From the NCBI RefSeq assembly GCF_009909145.1, contig NZ_JAAAPJ010000008.1, forward strand, positions 372,001 through 436,000: a DNA stretch of 64,000 bases. Reading direction: 5' to 3'. Every line of letters starts with the position of its first letter. Within the stretch, counting starts at the first letter, position 1. Both the position numbers and the translations under genes were made by a program. The DNA is from Corallococcus silvisoli. Its GTDB lineage: Bacteria > Myxococcota > Myxococcia > Myxococcales > Myxococcaceae. The notes under the pieces are model-generated. The model did not search any database. It saw only the letters and a list, made by a program, of their open reading frames with translations, and had not been told where the DNA came from. Of this stretch, positions 18,735 to 26,686 are shown piece after piece.

Positions 18735-21536
18735 CTAGCTGCAGCCGCTCGTCGTGCCGCAGTTCGCGCACTTGTAGCAGGCGCCACTGCGCACGGTGAT
18801 GGCGCCGCAGGTGTGGCAGGGCGGGGCGTCCGCCTGGTTCAGGTACGTGCTGCGCGAGTTCATCGCGGACAACTGCAGCGTCCCCTGCGTCGGCACCGCC
18901 GCTTGCGTCACCGGCTCCGGAGGGGACTCCTCCACCGGCGTCACCTCCGCCTCGTCGCCGCGCGGCGAGGTGGGCAGGAACTTCAACGACAGCCACCGGA
19001 AGATGTAGTCCGTGATGGACTTGGCGATGGGGATGGCCGGGTTGCCCGTGAAGCCGCTCGGCTCGTAGCGGGTGTGGCAGAACTTGTCGGCCAGCACCTG
19101 CATCGGCACGCCGTACTGGAGCGCCAGCGACACGCTGGTGGCGAAGCTGTCCATCAGCCCGCTGACCACCGAGCCCTCCTTCGCCATCACCACGAACAGC
19201 TCGCCCGGCGCGCCGTCCTCGTACATGCCCACCGTCAGGTAGCCCTCGTGGCCCCCGATGGAGAACTTGTGCGTGATGGACTGCCGCTCGTCCGGCAGCC
19301 GGCGACGGCGCGCCTTGGGCTCCGGCATCACCGCGGGCGCGGGCTCGGCGGCCACGCGGCGGGCCTCCGGGGCCTTGTCCTGCGACGTGTTGAGCGGCTG
19401 CGTGCGCTTGCACCCGTCGCGGTAGACCGCGATGGCCTTCAGGCCGCTCTTCCACGCCTCCACGTACGCCTTCTCGATGTCCTCCACCGAGGCGTCGTTG
19501 GGCATGTTGACCGTCTTGGAGATGGCGCCAGAGAGGAACGGCTGCGTCGCGGCCATCATCTCGATGTGGCCCATCCAGTGGATGCTGCGCTGTCCCTTGG
19601 ACGGCTTGAAGGCGCAGTCGAACACCGGCAGGTGCTCCGGCTTCAGGTGCGGCGCGCCCTCGATGGTGTCCTGCCTGTCCAGGTACGCGACGATGTCCTG
19701 CGCCTGCGTCTGCGCATAGCCCAGCTTCTCCAGGGCCAGCGGCACCGTCTGGTTGACGATCTTCAGCATGCCGCCGCCCACCAGCTTCTTGTACTTGATG
19801 AGCGCGATGTCCGGCTCGATGCCGGTGGTGTCGCAGTCCATCATGAAGCCGATGGTGCCCGTGGGGGCCAGCACCGTCACCTGACTGTTGCGGTAGCCGT
19901 GCTCCGTGCCGTGCGCCAGCGCGTCGTCCCACGACGCCTTCTGCGCCGCGTACAGCTCCGCGCTCACGCCGTCCTGGGACAGCTGGTACGCCGCCTTGCG
20001 GTGCTTGCGGATGACCCCCAGCATCGGCTCCGCGTTGTTGCCGTAGCCCGCGAACGCGCCCTGCTTCTGGGCGATGCGCGCGCTCGTCGCGTACGCCTCG
20101 CCGCACATCAGCGACGTGATGGCCGCCGCGTAGTTGCGGCCCGCGGGCGAGTCGTACGGCAGGCCCGACGCCATCAGCAGTGCGCCCAGGTTCGCGTACC
20201 CCAGGCCCAGCGGCCGGTAGTCGTGGCTGTTCTTCGCGATGCGCTCGGTGGGATAGCGGCTGAAGCCGACGATGATCTCCTGCGCCAGCAGCACCACCGA
20301 CACCGCGTGCTTGAACGCGGCCACGTCGAAGCCGCCCTCCAGCGTGCGGAAGTGCATCAGGTTCAGCGACGCCAGGTTGCAGGCCGAGTCATCCAGGAAC
20401 ATGTACTCGGAGCAGGGGTTGGACGCGTTGATGCGCGCCGTGCCGGAGCACGTGTGCCACGCGTTCACCGTGGTGTCGTACTGGAGGCCGGGGTCGCCGC
20501 ACAGGTGCGCCGCCTCCGCGATCTCGCGGAACAGCTCCCGCGCCTTGAACGTCTCCACCACCTGGCCGTCGCGCACCGCGCGCGTCTGCCACGGACCGTC
20601 ATTCACCACCGCGTTCATGAAGTCGTCGGTGACGCGCACGGAGTTGTTCGAGTTCTGGAAGAACACGGACCCGTACGCCTCGCCGTTGAAGGAGGGGTCG
20701 TAGCCGGCCTCGATGAGCGCCCAGGCCTTCTTCTCCTCGTTCGACTTGCAGCGGATGAACTCGAGGATGTCCGGGTGCTCGGCGTTGAGGATGACCATCT
20801 TCGCCGCGCGCCGCGTCTTGCCGCCGCTCTTGATGACGCCCGCGAACGCGTCGAAGCCGCGCATGAACGACACCGGGCCGGACGCGGTGCCGCCGCCCGC
20901 CAGCAGCTCCTTGCTCCCGCGGATGGAGGAGAGGTTGGAGCCCGTGCCGCTGCCGTACTTGAAGAGCATCCCCTCCGTGCGCGCCAGCCCCAGGATGGAC
21001 TCCATGTTGTCGTCCACGCTGTTGATGAAGCACGCCGAGCACTGCGGGTGCGCTTCCACGCCCACGTTGAACCAGACGGGCGAATTGAAGGCCGCCTTCT
21101 GCCGCAGCAACAGGTGCGTCAGCTCCGCGTGGAACGTGTCGCGGTCCGCCTCCGACGCGAAGTAGTGCCCGTCCTCGCCCCAGCGGGCGAGGGTGTCCAC
21201 CACGCGCGCCACCAGCTTGCGCACGCTCGTCTCACGGTCCGGCGTCCCAGGCGTGCCCCGGAAGTACTTCGACGCCACGACGTTCGTCGCCAGCATCGAC
21301 CAGGACTTGGGGACTTCGATGTCCTTCTGGTCGAAGACGACCTTGCCGTCCTCGCCCTTGATGCTCGCGCCGCGGGACTCCCACGCCAGCTCGTCCGCCG
21401 GATCCACTCCCGGCGTCGTGAAGAAGCGCTCCAGGCTCAGCCCCGTCGTGGTCGTCGCGGCCTTCCCCTTCGCCCGTCCCCCGCGCCGCGACTCCTTGCC
21501 TCCCACCACCGGCTTGCCACCCAGTTCCTTCTCCAT
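18735..21536 (-). CDS. nrdJ: Vitamin B12-dependent (class II) ribonucleoside-diphosphate reductase
   Basis: Makes deoxyribonucleotides using adenosylcobalamin, independent of oxygen. The 933-residue length fits bacterial class II enzymes. Visible are the active-site NPCSEYMFLDDSACNLASLN (catalytic Cys and Glu), PTGTIGFMMDCDTTGIEPD, the GSGTGSNLSSIRGSKE loop and a C-terminal Cys-rich zinc-ribbon tail (CHTCG ... CYKCANCG). I chose the ATG at 21534-21536 because GGAGG lies 8 nt upstream; a GTG seven codons earlier has a poorer site. A candidate NrdR double box lies about 240-290 bp upstream, so repression by the ATP/dATP-sensing regulator NrdR is likely. No cobalamin riboswitch is recognisable in the leader. 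Confidence 0.95.
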   Translation of the reverse strand: MEKELGGKPVVGGKESRRGGRAKGKAATTTTGLSLERFFTTPGVDPADELAWESRGASIKGEDGKVVFDQKDIEVPKSWSMLATNVVASKYFRGTPGTPDRETSVRKLVARVVDTLARWGEDGHYFASEADRDTFHAELTHLLLRQKAAFNSPVWFNVGVEAHPQCSACFINSVDDNMESILGLARTEGMLFKYGSGTGSNLSSIRGSKELLAGGGTASGPVSFMRGFDAFAGVIKSGGKTRRAAKMVILNAEHPDILEFIRCKSNEEKKAWALIEAGYDPSFNGEAYGSVFFQNSNNSVRVTDDFMNAVVNDGPWQTRAVRDGQVVETFKARELFREIAEAAHLCGDPGLQYDTTVNAWHTCSGTARINASNPCSEYMFLDDSACNLASLNLMHFRTLEGGFDVAAFKHAVSVVLLAQEIIVGFSRYPTERIAKNSHDYRPLGLGYANLGALLMASGLPYDSPAGRNYAAAITSLMCGEAYATSARIAQKQGAFAGYGNNAEPMLGVIRKHRKAAYQLSQDGVSAELYAAQKASWDDALAHGTEHGYRNSQVTVLAPTGTIGFMMDCDTTGIEPDIALIKYKKLVGGGMLKIVNQTVPLALEKLGYAQTQAQDIVAYLDRQDTIEGAPHLKPEHLPVFDCAFKPSKGQRSIHWMGHIEMMAATQPFLSGAISKTVNMPNDASVEDIEKAYVEAWKSGLKAIAVYRDGCKRTQPLNTSQDKAPEARRVAAEPAPAVMPEPKARRRRLPDERQSITHKFSIGGHEGYLTVGMYEDGAPGELFVVMAKEGSVVSGLMDSFATSVSLALQYGVPMQVLADKFCHTRYEPSGFTGNPAIPIAKSITDYIFRWLSLKFLPTSPRGDEAEVTPVEESPPEPVTQAAVPTQGTLQLSAMNSRSTYLNQADAPPCHTCGAITVRSGACYKCANCGTTSGCS

Positions 21537-21776
21537 GACGCCCACCTCCAGATTCACTGAGAGTGCTGATGCAAAGTTTGCGGAAACGCCAACGCCGCGA
21601 GATCCCAGGGGATCCGTTGCTCACGCGTGGACACAGGAAAGGCGGCGCTGGGATGGTTCGGGGCGGGCGGAAACCAGTGGACGCATCCCTGGAATCCGGG
21701 CCCGGGCCTGACTGCCCACCCGCCGGGCGGGCGGATCCATATGATCGCCGGGGGGGGCCGTCAATATCCCCCGGCT

Positions 21777-21823
21777 CCCCTATATCTAGTGTCCGGTTTC
21801 AACGTACACACTTCATTTTGTGT
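21777..21823 (-). promoter_or_regulatory. Candidate NrdR double box upstream of nrdJ
   Basis: Two 16-bp sites, CCCCTATATCTAGTGT at 21777-21792 and ACACTTCATTTTGTGT at 21808-21823, each match about 13 of 16 positions of the published NrdR box (ACAcwAtATaTwgtGT). Their starts are exactly 31 bp apart (15-bp spacer), the three-helical-turn spacing usual for tandem NrdR sites. They lie in an AT-rich patch of a GC-rich region, as expected for a promoter. Consensus matching was done by eye. Confidence 0.65.
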
Positions 21824-21897
21824 GCCTTCGGACTGGAAAGACCCTGAGGCGCTGCTCTCCTGCGCAGTGGGTGTGATCCTGACCCAAGGCTGATCTA

Positions 21898-21964
21898 GGA
21901 ACCCGGTTCCCAGGTGGCAACGGCTGCCGTGGCTGGCGATGTAGGGTCATGACCCTGCATCGCC
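21898..21964 (+). other. Cluster of strong inverted repeats, possible structured RNA or terminator
   Basis: Three hairpins lie back to back: GGAACC-C-GGTTCC at 21898-21910; a short GGCA/TGCC stem after it; and a 13-bp stem from 21935 to 21964 (GGCGATGTAGGGT pairing with ACCCTGCATCGCC across a CATG loop, with one G-U wobble if transcribed). There is no T-tract. No plus-strand gene lies upstream, so if it is a terminator it would end a short untranslated RNA. Confidence 0.4.
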
Positions 21965-22152
21965 ACGGGGACCGCCAGAGGGGGACGCCAAGCGCTCGTG
22001 ATCACTCGCGGATGTTTGCTGTCAGTCCGTGCACCGGGCGGAGGGGGACTCCCTGGCTCGCGCGGCTGGGGGCCCGGGCGGAGGGGGCCTGACGGCTCGG
22101 GCGCTGAACGGGGGCATCGATTTCGACGGTCGGGCGCGTTAGGAGGCGAACC

Positions 22153-22488
22153 ATGCCGCCTCCCTTTGAACGCCATGTCTTCGTCTGCACCAACCGTCGC
22201 CCGGAGGGGAACCCGAAGGGGTGCTGCGCCTCCAAGGGGGGAGAGGAGGTCCGGGCGGCCTTCAAGGAGGAGCTCGACAAGCGCGGGCTCAAGCGCACGA
22301 TGCGCGCCAACGCGGCGGGCTGCGTGGACACCTGCGCGTTCGGCGTCTCCGTGGTCGTCTATCCGGAGGGCACCTGGTACGGCGGCGTGAAGGTGGAGGA
22401 CGTGCCCACCATCGTCGAGGAGCACCTGGTGCAGGGCCGCCCCGTGGAGCGGCTGTTGATGCCCTTCAACAAGAAGGCGGAGCGCTGA
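22153..22488 (+). CDS. Thioredoxin-like [2Fe-2S] ferredoxin domain protein
   Basis: A 111-residue protein of the thioredoxin-fold [2Fe-2S] ferredoxin family. It begins PPPFERHVFVCTNRRPEGNP and has the cluster cysteines in CTNRRP, GCC and later CVDTCAFGVSVVVYPEGTWY, the usual four-Cys pattern with the conserved YP-x-G-x-WY segment. It is probably a soluble electron carrier. The family is common beside respiratory or biosynthetic oxidoreductases, but here it stands alone and converges on the Bax-inhibitor gene, so its partner is unknown. AGGAGG lies just upstream of the ATG. Confidence 0.88.
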   Translation: MPPPFERHVFVCTNRRPEGNPKGCCASKGGEEVRAAFKEELDKRGLKRTMRANAAGCVDTCAFGVSVVVYPEGTWYGGVKVEDVPTIVEEHLVQGRPVERLLMPFNKKAER

Positions 22489-22542
22489 AGGCGGCTCTCG
22501 AGCCACCTCGCGCCCCGCCCCGGGAAGCCTGGAGCCCGTGAC

Positions 22543-23256
22543 TTAGCGGCGCTTGCCCAGCAGGCGCACGAGCGACAGGAACAGGTTGATGAAGTCCAGG
22601 TAGAGGGTGAGCGCGCCCACGATGCTCACCGCCGCCGTGCTCTGGTAGCCGGTGCCCGCGTGGTACTCGCGCAGCTTCTGCGTGTCGTAGGCGGTGAGGC
22701 CGGCGAACACGAGCACGCCCGCGCAGGCGGTCACGAACGACACGGCGTCGCTGCGGATGAACAGGTTCACCAGGCCCGCGACGAGGATGCCGATGAGGCC
22801 CATGAAGAGGAACGTGCCCCAGCCGCTCAGGTCCTTCTTGGTGACGGTGCCGTAGACGGCCATCGCGCCGTACACCGCGGACGTGATGAAGAACACCTGG
22901 GCGAGCGAGCCCGCCGTGTAGATGAGGAAGAGCACCGACAGCGTCACGCCGTTCATCGCCGAGTAGCCCAGGAACATCATCGCGGCCACCGGGCCGGACA
23001 GCCGGGGCGCCAGGAACGACAGCGCCATCACCAGGCCCAGCTCCGCCAGGATGAGGCCCATCCGGTACTCCAACGCGATCTGGAGCAGCGCCTGGTTGGT
23101 CACCGTCAGCAGCGCCATCACGCCCGTCAGCGCCAGGCCGGCGAACATCCAGCCGTGCACGCGCGACATGAACGCGCGCTGCGACTCCTGCACCAGGACC
23201 GAGTCCACCTCGGCCTCCCGGCCGCTCTGCCACCCACCCGAAGATTCCCACGCCAT
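22543..23256 (-). CDS. Bax inhibitor-1 / YccA family membrane protein
   Basis: A 237-residue protein with seven hydrophobic helices typical of the BI-1/TMBIM family, inner-membrane proteins thought to act as pH-sensitive calcium leak channels or FtsH-associated factors. Family signatures are NGVTLSVLFLIYTAGSLAQVF and the C-terminal GLTAYDTQKLREYH, which carries the conserved Asp of the di-aspartyl sensor, followed by LYLDFINLFLSLVRLLG. The ATG at 23254-23256 is preferred because AGGAAA precedes it by 8 nt. The preceding gene on the same strand is the ATP-grasp-like protein at 23329, about 70 bp away; the two may be co-transcribed. Confidence 0.92.
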   Translation of the reverse strand: MAWESSGGWQSGREAEVDSVLVQESQRAFMSRVHGWMFAGLALTGVMALLTVTNQALLQIALEYRMGLILAELGLVMALSFLAPRLSGPVAAMMFLGYSAMNGVTLSVLFLIYTAGSLAQVFFITSAVYGAMAVYGTVTKKDLSGWGTFLFMGLIGILVAGLVNLFIRSDAVSFVTACAGVLVFAGLTAYDTQKLREYHAGTGYQSTAAVSIVGALTLYLDFINLFLSLVRLLGKRR

Positions 23257-23328
23257 GTGTTTCGTTTCCTTTCGGACCGGGCCCACCGAGCCCCGGCCTC
23301 TGTCTAACGAGGACCCCTGGAGGACGCT

Positions 23329-24798
23329 TTAAAGCGCCTTCCAGGCCAGCAAAAGCTTCGAGGCGACTTCCGTCGTGATGAGGGGCAGCACGCCTCCGCC
23401 GCCCACGATGTTGACGATCTCCGACATGGACCCACGGCACACCCCGCCCCACGCGGGCTGCTTCGCCAGCCCCACGGACGCATAGGCCGAGTAGTCCACG
23501 AAGAACGACGTGGGGAGCACGCTGTTCTGCCCGCACAGCAGGTGATCCTCCGGCTGCGTGTCCACCACCTCCTGGACGACGAAGCCGCCACCCTGGGGGT
23601 CCGTGGCGGCGTGCTCGCACAGCTGGGCCCACGTCTTGGATTCACCGTAGGCGCCCTTGACGCGCTCCTCGTAGGGCACCGTGCCCACCGAGCGGCCCAG
23701 GAACACCGCCTTGCCGCCGTAGTCCCAGGCGCGCTTGAGCACGAAGCGCGCGGGCTCCTGGGCCACGCGCGCCACGATGTCGTCCACGCGCGCGCCGTCG
23801 GGACCCACGCCGGGTCCGTGGCGGAAGGGGCGCGTCCACGGCACCGCCGCGCGCACCGCCTCCAGCTCCTCCGGCGTGAGGCCCGCGCGCTCGGCGAGCG
23901 CGGCGTCCGTCACCGCCTGCGACAGCAGCGCGAACGTCGTCTTCACCTCCACCTGCGAGGCGGGCGGGTTGAGGAACACGGCCTTCTTCCCGGGGACCGT
24001 GCCCAGGAAGTCCTCCATCCACGGAGCGGGGGACTGCTCCAGACGGCGCACGAACAGGTGGCGGTAGACGAGGTCGTACTTCTTGCCGTTCGCCGTGAAG
24101 GCGTCCTCCCCGGACACGTCCTCCGGGTGCACGATGTCCGCGTCCGCGCCGAACTCGCGGAAGCGTTCGCACAGCCAGCGCAGCTCCGTCACCTGCGCGT
24201 CGTTCTTGCGGCACAGCAGCGCCACCGTGTCCGGCATCTTCCCGTCGCGCTCGGCCGCGTAGCCGTCCAGGAGCGCGCGGTAGAGCGCCAGCGCGTTGTT
24301 GCCGTTGAGCGTGAGCAGCGCCGCGAGCCCCTTCTCCGGGTAGCGAAGGTGCCGCGCCACGACCTCGATGAAGGTGCGCGCCGCGATGTCCGAATAGCCC
24401 TGCATGGCCGGGATGGTGGCGTTGACCTCCAGCGCCCACGGCTGGCCGCCGGACACGAAGTAGTCCACGCGCGTCGTGACGAGCTTGCGGCTCGCCTCCC
24501 ACGTGCGCTCGGCCAGCGCGCGCTCCAGCGGCGACAGGCTGCCCAGGAGCGTGTGGGCGTCGGGTCCGCCCAGCACCGCGCGGGCCATCTTCAGCGTGGC
24601 GGAGGCCAGCTTCGCGGACAGGAGGGCGCGGCGTTGGATCTCCGCCGCGTCCAGGATGACGGGCGTGGCGGTGATGGGGATGGGCTGGGTGCTGCCATCC
24701 GGCTTCGTCACCGCGAGGCCGCGCTGGTAGGCGGTCTTCGCCAGCTCCGGTCCAAAATAGTGTGCCTGCCTGCGCAGGACATCCATGAGCTCGTGCAC
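23329..24798 (-). CDS. Uncharacterised protein resembling circularly permuted ATP-grasp enzymes
   Basis: A 489-residue soluble protein. Features suggesting a circularly permuted ATP-grasp fold (glutathionylspermidine-synthase-like group) are TRVDYFVSGGQPWALEVN with an acidic residue before a metal-binding Asn; RFVLKRAWDYGGKAVFLGRS, like the ATP-binding Lys and glycine-rich loop; and FVVQEVVDTQ, the adenine-contacting strand. None is diagnostic alone and no biosynthetic partner is adjacent. Such enzymes join a carboxylate to an amine with ATP. The assignment is by general resemblance only; an alternative is a structural homologue without ligase activity. The ATG at 24796-24798 begins MHELMDVLRR. 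Confidence 0.5.
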   Translation of the reverse strand: MHELMDVLRRQAHYFGPELAKTAYQRGLAVTKPDGSTQPIPITATPVILDAAEIQRRALLSAKLASATLKMARAVLGGPDAHTLLGSLSPLERALAERTWEASRKLVTTRVDYFVSGGQPWALEVNATIPAMQGYSDIAARTFIEVVARHLRYPEKGLAALLTLNGNNALALYRALLDGYAAERDGKMPDTVALLCRKNDAQVTELRWLCERFREFGADADIVHPEDVSGEDAFTANGKKYDLVYRHLFVRRLEQSPAPWMEDFLGTVPGKKAVFLNPPASQVEVKTTFALLSQAVTDAALAERAGLTPEELEAVRAAVPWTRPFRHGPGVGPDGARVDDIVARVAQEPARFVLKRAWDYGGKAVFLGRSVGTVPYEERVKGAYGESKTWAQLCEHAATDPQGGGFVVQEVVDTQPEDHLLCGQNSVLPTSFFVDYSAYASVGLAKQPAWGGVCRGSMSEIVNIVGGGGVLPLITTEVASKLLLAWKAL

Positions 24799-24993
24799 GC
24801 GCGGAACCTACGACCCCTGGGGCTCGTGGGTCCACAACCCGCGCTTCGCCGGGCGCTTCCCCAGGCGGTCCCCCGCCGCGTCCCGTCCGAGGAGCGTCCA
24901 GGCGGACGGGCGCGGCGCCCGCGACTCCGGGCTTCGGCGGGCCCCATCGCCCGGTGCCGGGTCCTCGCTTGCGCCCGGACGGGGAGGTCGCTT

Positions 24994-25014
24994 AAAACAA
25001 CTCAGTTGCTTTTT
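24994..25014. promoter_or_regulatory. AT-rich imperfect palindrome upstream of small membrane protein gene
   Basis: CAACT-C-AGTTG (24998-25008) is flanked by AAAA on the left and CTTTTT on the right, giving an A-tract/stem/T-tract symmetry. It sits 10-30 bp upstream of the gene at 25024 and in the divergent promoter region of the ATP-grasp-like gene. It could be an operator for either gene, or a minimal terminator. The surrounding DNA is strongly GC-rich, so this AT island is likely functional. Confidence 0.4.
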
Positions 25015-25023
25015 CGAGATTGA

Positions 25024-25470
25024 GTGGACGTGAGCCGCCTTCAACGCCCGACCCATGCGAGTCGCTCCCCGTCGCGCCTGCTGGCGCTGCCGTGGGTGCT
25101 CGTGTGCGTGCTGGTGTACGTGGGCAGCGTGCTCCACTTCGCGCTCGTGCAGCACACGACGTGCCTGGAGCACGGGGACGTGATGCACGTGAGCGAGGCC
25201 TCGGCGTCCGAAGGCCCGCCGGAGGAGGAGGTCTCCTTCGACGACGCGCGCGTGGCGCGGGCGCCGGTGGCGAAGGCTTCGCCCCATGGCGCGGAGGCTC
25301 ACTGCCACCACGCCTTCTTCCGCCGCGAGGCCCCGCCTCCGGCCGGGTCGGCGCCCGTCGTGGCCGCCGTCTCCACGCGCTCCAGCCCCGCGCTGGCGGT
25401 GTTCCGCTTCCACGCGGCCCCCGTCGCGCTGCTGAGACTCGCGCCCAAGTCATCACCGCCGCGCGCCTGA
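25024..25470 (+). CDS. Small His/Cys-containing membrane-anchored protein
   Basis: 148 residues from the GTG at 25024 (a GTG two codons later is equally possible). One N-terminal hydrophobic segment (LLALPWVLVCVLVYVGSVLH) is followed by HFALVQHTTCLEHGDVMH and, after an acidic stretch, HCHHAFFRRE, then a C-terminal tail LAPKSSPPRA. The arrangement parallels the protein at 34631-35050 in the zinc operon: one helix, an H/Q/C-rich motif directly after it, a second Cys/His site, and a C-terminus in the pattern APK(S/A)SPP. I therefore suggest a metal-related periplasmic protein of the DUF2946-like kind. This is a by-eye comparison; no enzyme motif is present. Confidence 0.6.
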   Translation: MDVSRLQRPTHASRSPSRLLALPWVLVCVLVYVGSVLHFALVQHTTCLEHGDVMHVSEASASEGPPEEEVSFDDARVARAPVAKASPHGAEAHCHHAFFRREAPPPAGSAPVVAAVSTRSSPALAVFRFHAAPVALLRLAPKSSPPRA

Positions 25471-25747
25471 TCTCCGCCGTCGAAGCCCGTCGTCTCCGCC
25501 CGGCGTGTCTCCGCGGGGCGGGATGTGTCGTGGCCTCCGGTGGCTTCGGCGTGCGCGTTCCCGTCCACTGACGGAGAGGGCGCACGCGGAGGCCTCGGGC
25601 CACGCACCCTCGCGCGCTTCGCCTCGCGGCTCCGCCTTCCAGTCCCGTCCGGTTCCTCGCGGACCCTCCCTGTCGGGGAGGTGTGCGCCGTGCGCCCACG
25701 GAGGCTGGAGTTCCCGCAGTCCATCCCTTGTCCATGGAGTTCCCATC

Positions 25748-26242
25748 ATGAAGAAGAAGCTGCTGTCCGCCCTGTTGCTGTCCACCGCGCTCCTCGCCGT
25801 GGGTTGTGGTTCCGACGCCGAAGACGAAGGCTCCGTCGACGAGGAGGGCTGCGAGCACCTCCAGAAGGGCCCGGCGGTCAACGTCACCGCGGCGGCCTCG
25901 GGCCAGGGCCCGTCCGTGAGCAACAACCACACGCGCTACGACATCGCGCTCGTGGACGTCGCGGGAGGCAAGGGCGGCGCGGTGTCCTTCGCCGTCGCCG
26001 AGGCCACCGACTACGTCCTCTTCACCAGCGCCCCGGTGCCGGTGAAGGTCACCAACGGCAGCGGCGCGCCGGTGGAGTTCGAGGAGAGCACGAACAGCTC
26101 CGCGCTCTGCTCGGACATCCAAGGCCGTCACGTCGTGCCCCTCAAGGTGGGCACGCACACGCTCACCTTCGGCCCCTCGACCCTCTCCTCGGTGTCGCTC
26201 GTCATCGAGGAGTCGGGCGCTCACGACCACGCCCATGAGTAG
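25748..26242 (+). CDS. Small lipoprotein with His-rich C-terminus
   Basis: 164 residues starting MKKKLLSALLLSTALLAVGC, a clear lipoprotein signal with the lipidated Cys at position 20. The mature part has an acidic start, one further Cys pair (EEGCEHLQ and ALCSDIQG), beta-rich sequence and a His-rich end (AHDHAHE) that could bind a metal. GGAG lies 8 nt upstream of the ATG. It lies 277 bp downstream of the small His/Cys protein and overlaps or nearly abuts the next gene, suggesting an operon. I do not recognise a named family. A periplasmic metal-binding role is inferred from the tail and the zinc genes nearby. Confidence 0.75.
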   Translation: MKKKLLSALLLSTALLAVGCGSDAEDEGSVDEEGCEHLQKGPAVNVTAAASGQGPSVSNNHTRYDIALVDVAGGKGGAVSFAVAEATDYVLFTSAPVPVKVTNGSGAPVEFEESTNSSALCSDIQGRHVVPLKVGTHTLTFGPSTLSSVSLVIEESGAHDHAHE

Positions 26243-26279
26243 CCCGACCCCTTCCGCTTCTCTCCACACGGAGCCCCCC

Positions 26280-26663
26280 ATGGGTACCTTCCAGCAGTTC
26301 CTCGAACACCAGAAGATCTCCCCGGCGCTCTTGCTGCGTCGCTCGGCGCAGCTCGAAGCCCAGACGTCGGAGGACCGCGTCCTCGAGCGCAAGCGCTCCA
26401 CGCGCCGCCGAGACAAGGAGCAGCAGCAGAAGTCGTACGCGGAGCTGGGGTTGGGCAAGCCGCGCAGCGGCCGGGGGCTGAGCGCGCAGCAGCTCGCCGC
26501 CGCGCGCGAGGACAAGCCGCTGTCCCCTCGCGTGCGCGCCAAGCTGGTGCGCGCCGTCAACGCGCTGCTCGCGAAGAGCGGCGCCGCGGCCGTGGATGCC
26601 CGGGCGCTCTTCGGCGACGTGGCCGCGCGCGTGGGCCCCACCGCGAAGAAGACCGCTTCCTAG
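26280..26663 (+). CDS. Small basic hypothetical protein
   Basis: 127 residues from the ATG at 26280, which has GGAG 6 nt upstream. A start at 26235, overlapping the lipoprotein stop, is also open and would add 15 residues. The protein is charged and mostly helical: a Lys/Arg-rich segment (ERKRSTRRRDKEQQQKSYAE), then KPRSGRGLSAQQLAAARED, then a helical C-terminal part. There is no signal peptide and no recognised domain. The basic charge would allow nucleic-acid binding, but no helix-turn-helix is evident. It sits in a same-strand run of four genes between 25748 and 29048. Confidence 0.6.
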   Translation: MGTFQQFLEHQKISPALLLRRSAQLEAQTSEDRVLERKRSTRRRDKEQQQKSYAELGLGKPRSGRGLSAQQLAAAREDKPLSPRVRAKLVRAVNALLAKSGAAAVDARALFGDVAARVGPTAKKTAS

Positions 26664-26686
26664 CGAGGCCTTCCGTGAGGCGCCCC

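Larger units (their letters stand above)
21537..22152. other. 616-bp gene-free region between nrdJ and the ferredoxin gene
   Basis: I find no credible protein gene here. On the nrdJ side it holds a roughly 240-nt leader with GC-rich short inverted repeats. At 21777-21823 is a candidate NrdR double box inside an unusually AT-rich patch. At 21898-21964 is a run of hairpin-forming repeats pointing to an untranslated RNA or terminator upstream of the ferredoxin-like gene. Confidence 0.6.

Noticed and set aside
18813..21560. A 915-residue open frame on the plus strand
   Set aside because: Antisense shadow of nrdJ.
21537..21776. Cobalamin riboswitch in the nrdJ leader
   Set aside because: No B12 box (GCCACTG) or conserved surrounding helices were found; only generic GC-rich hairpins.
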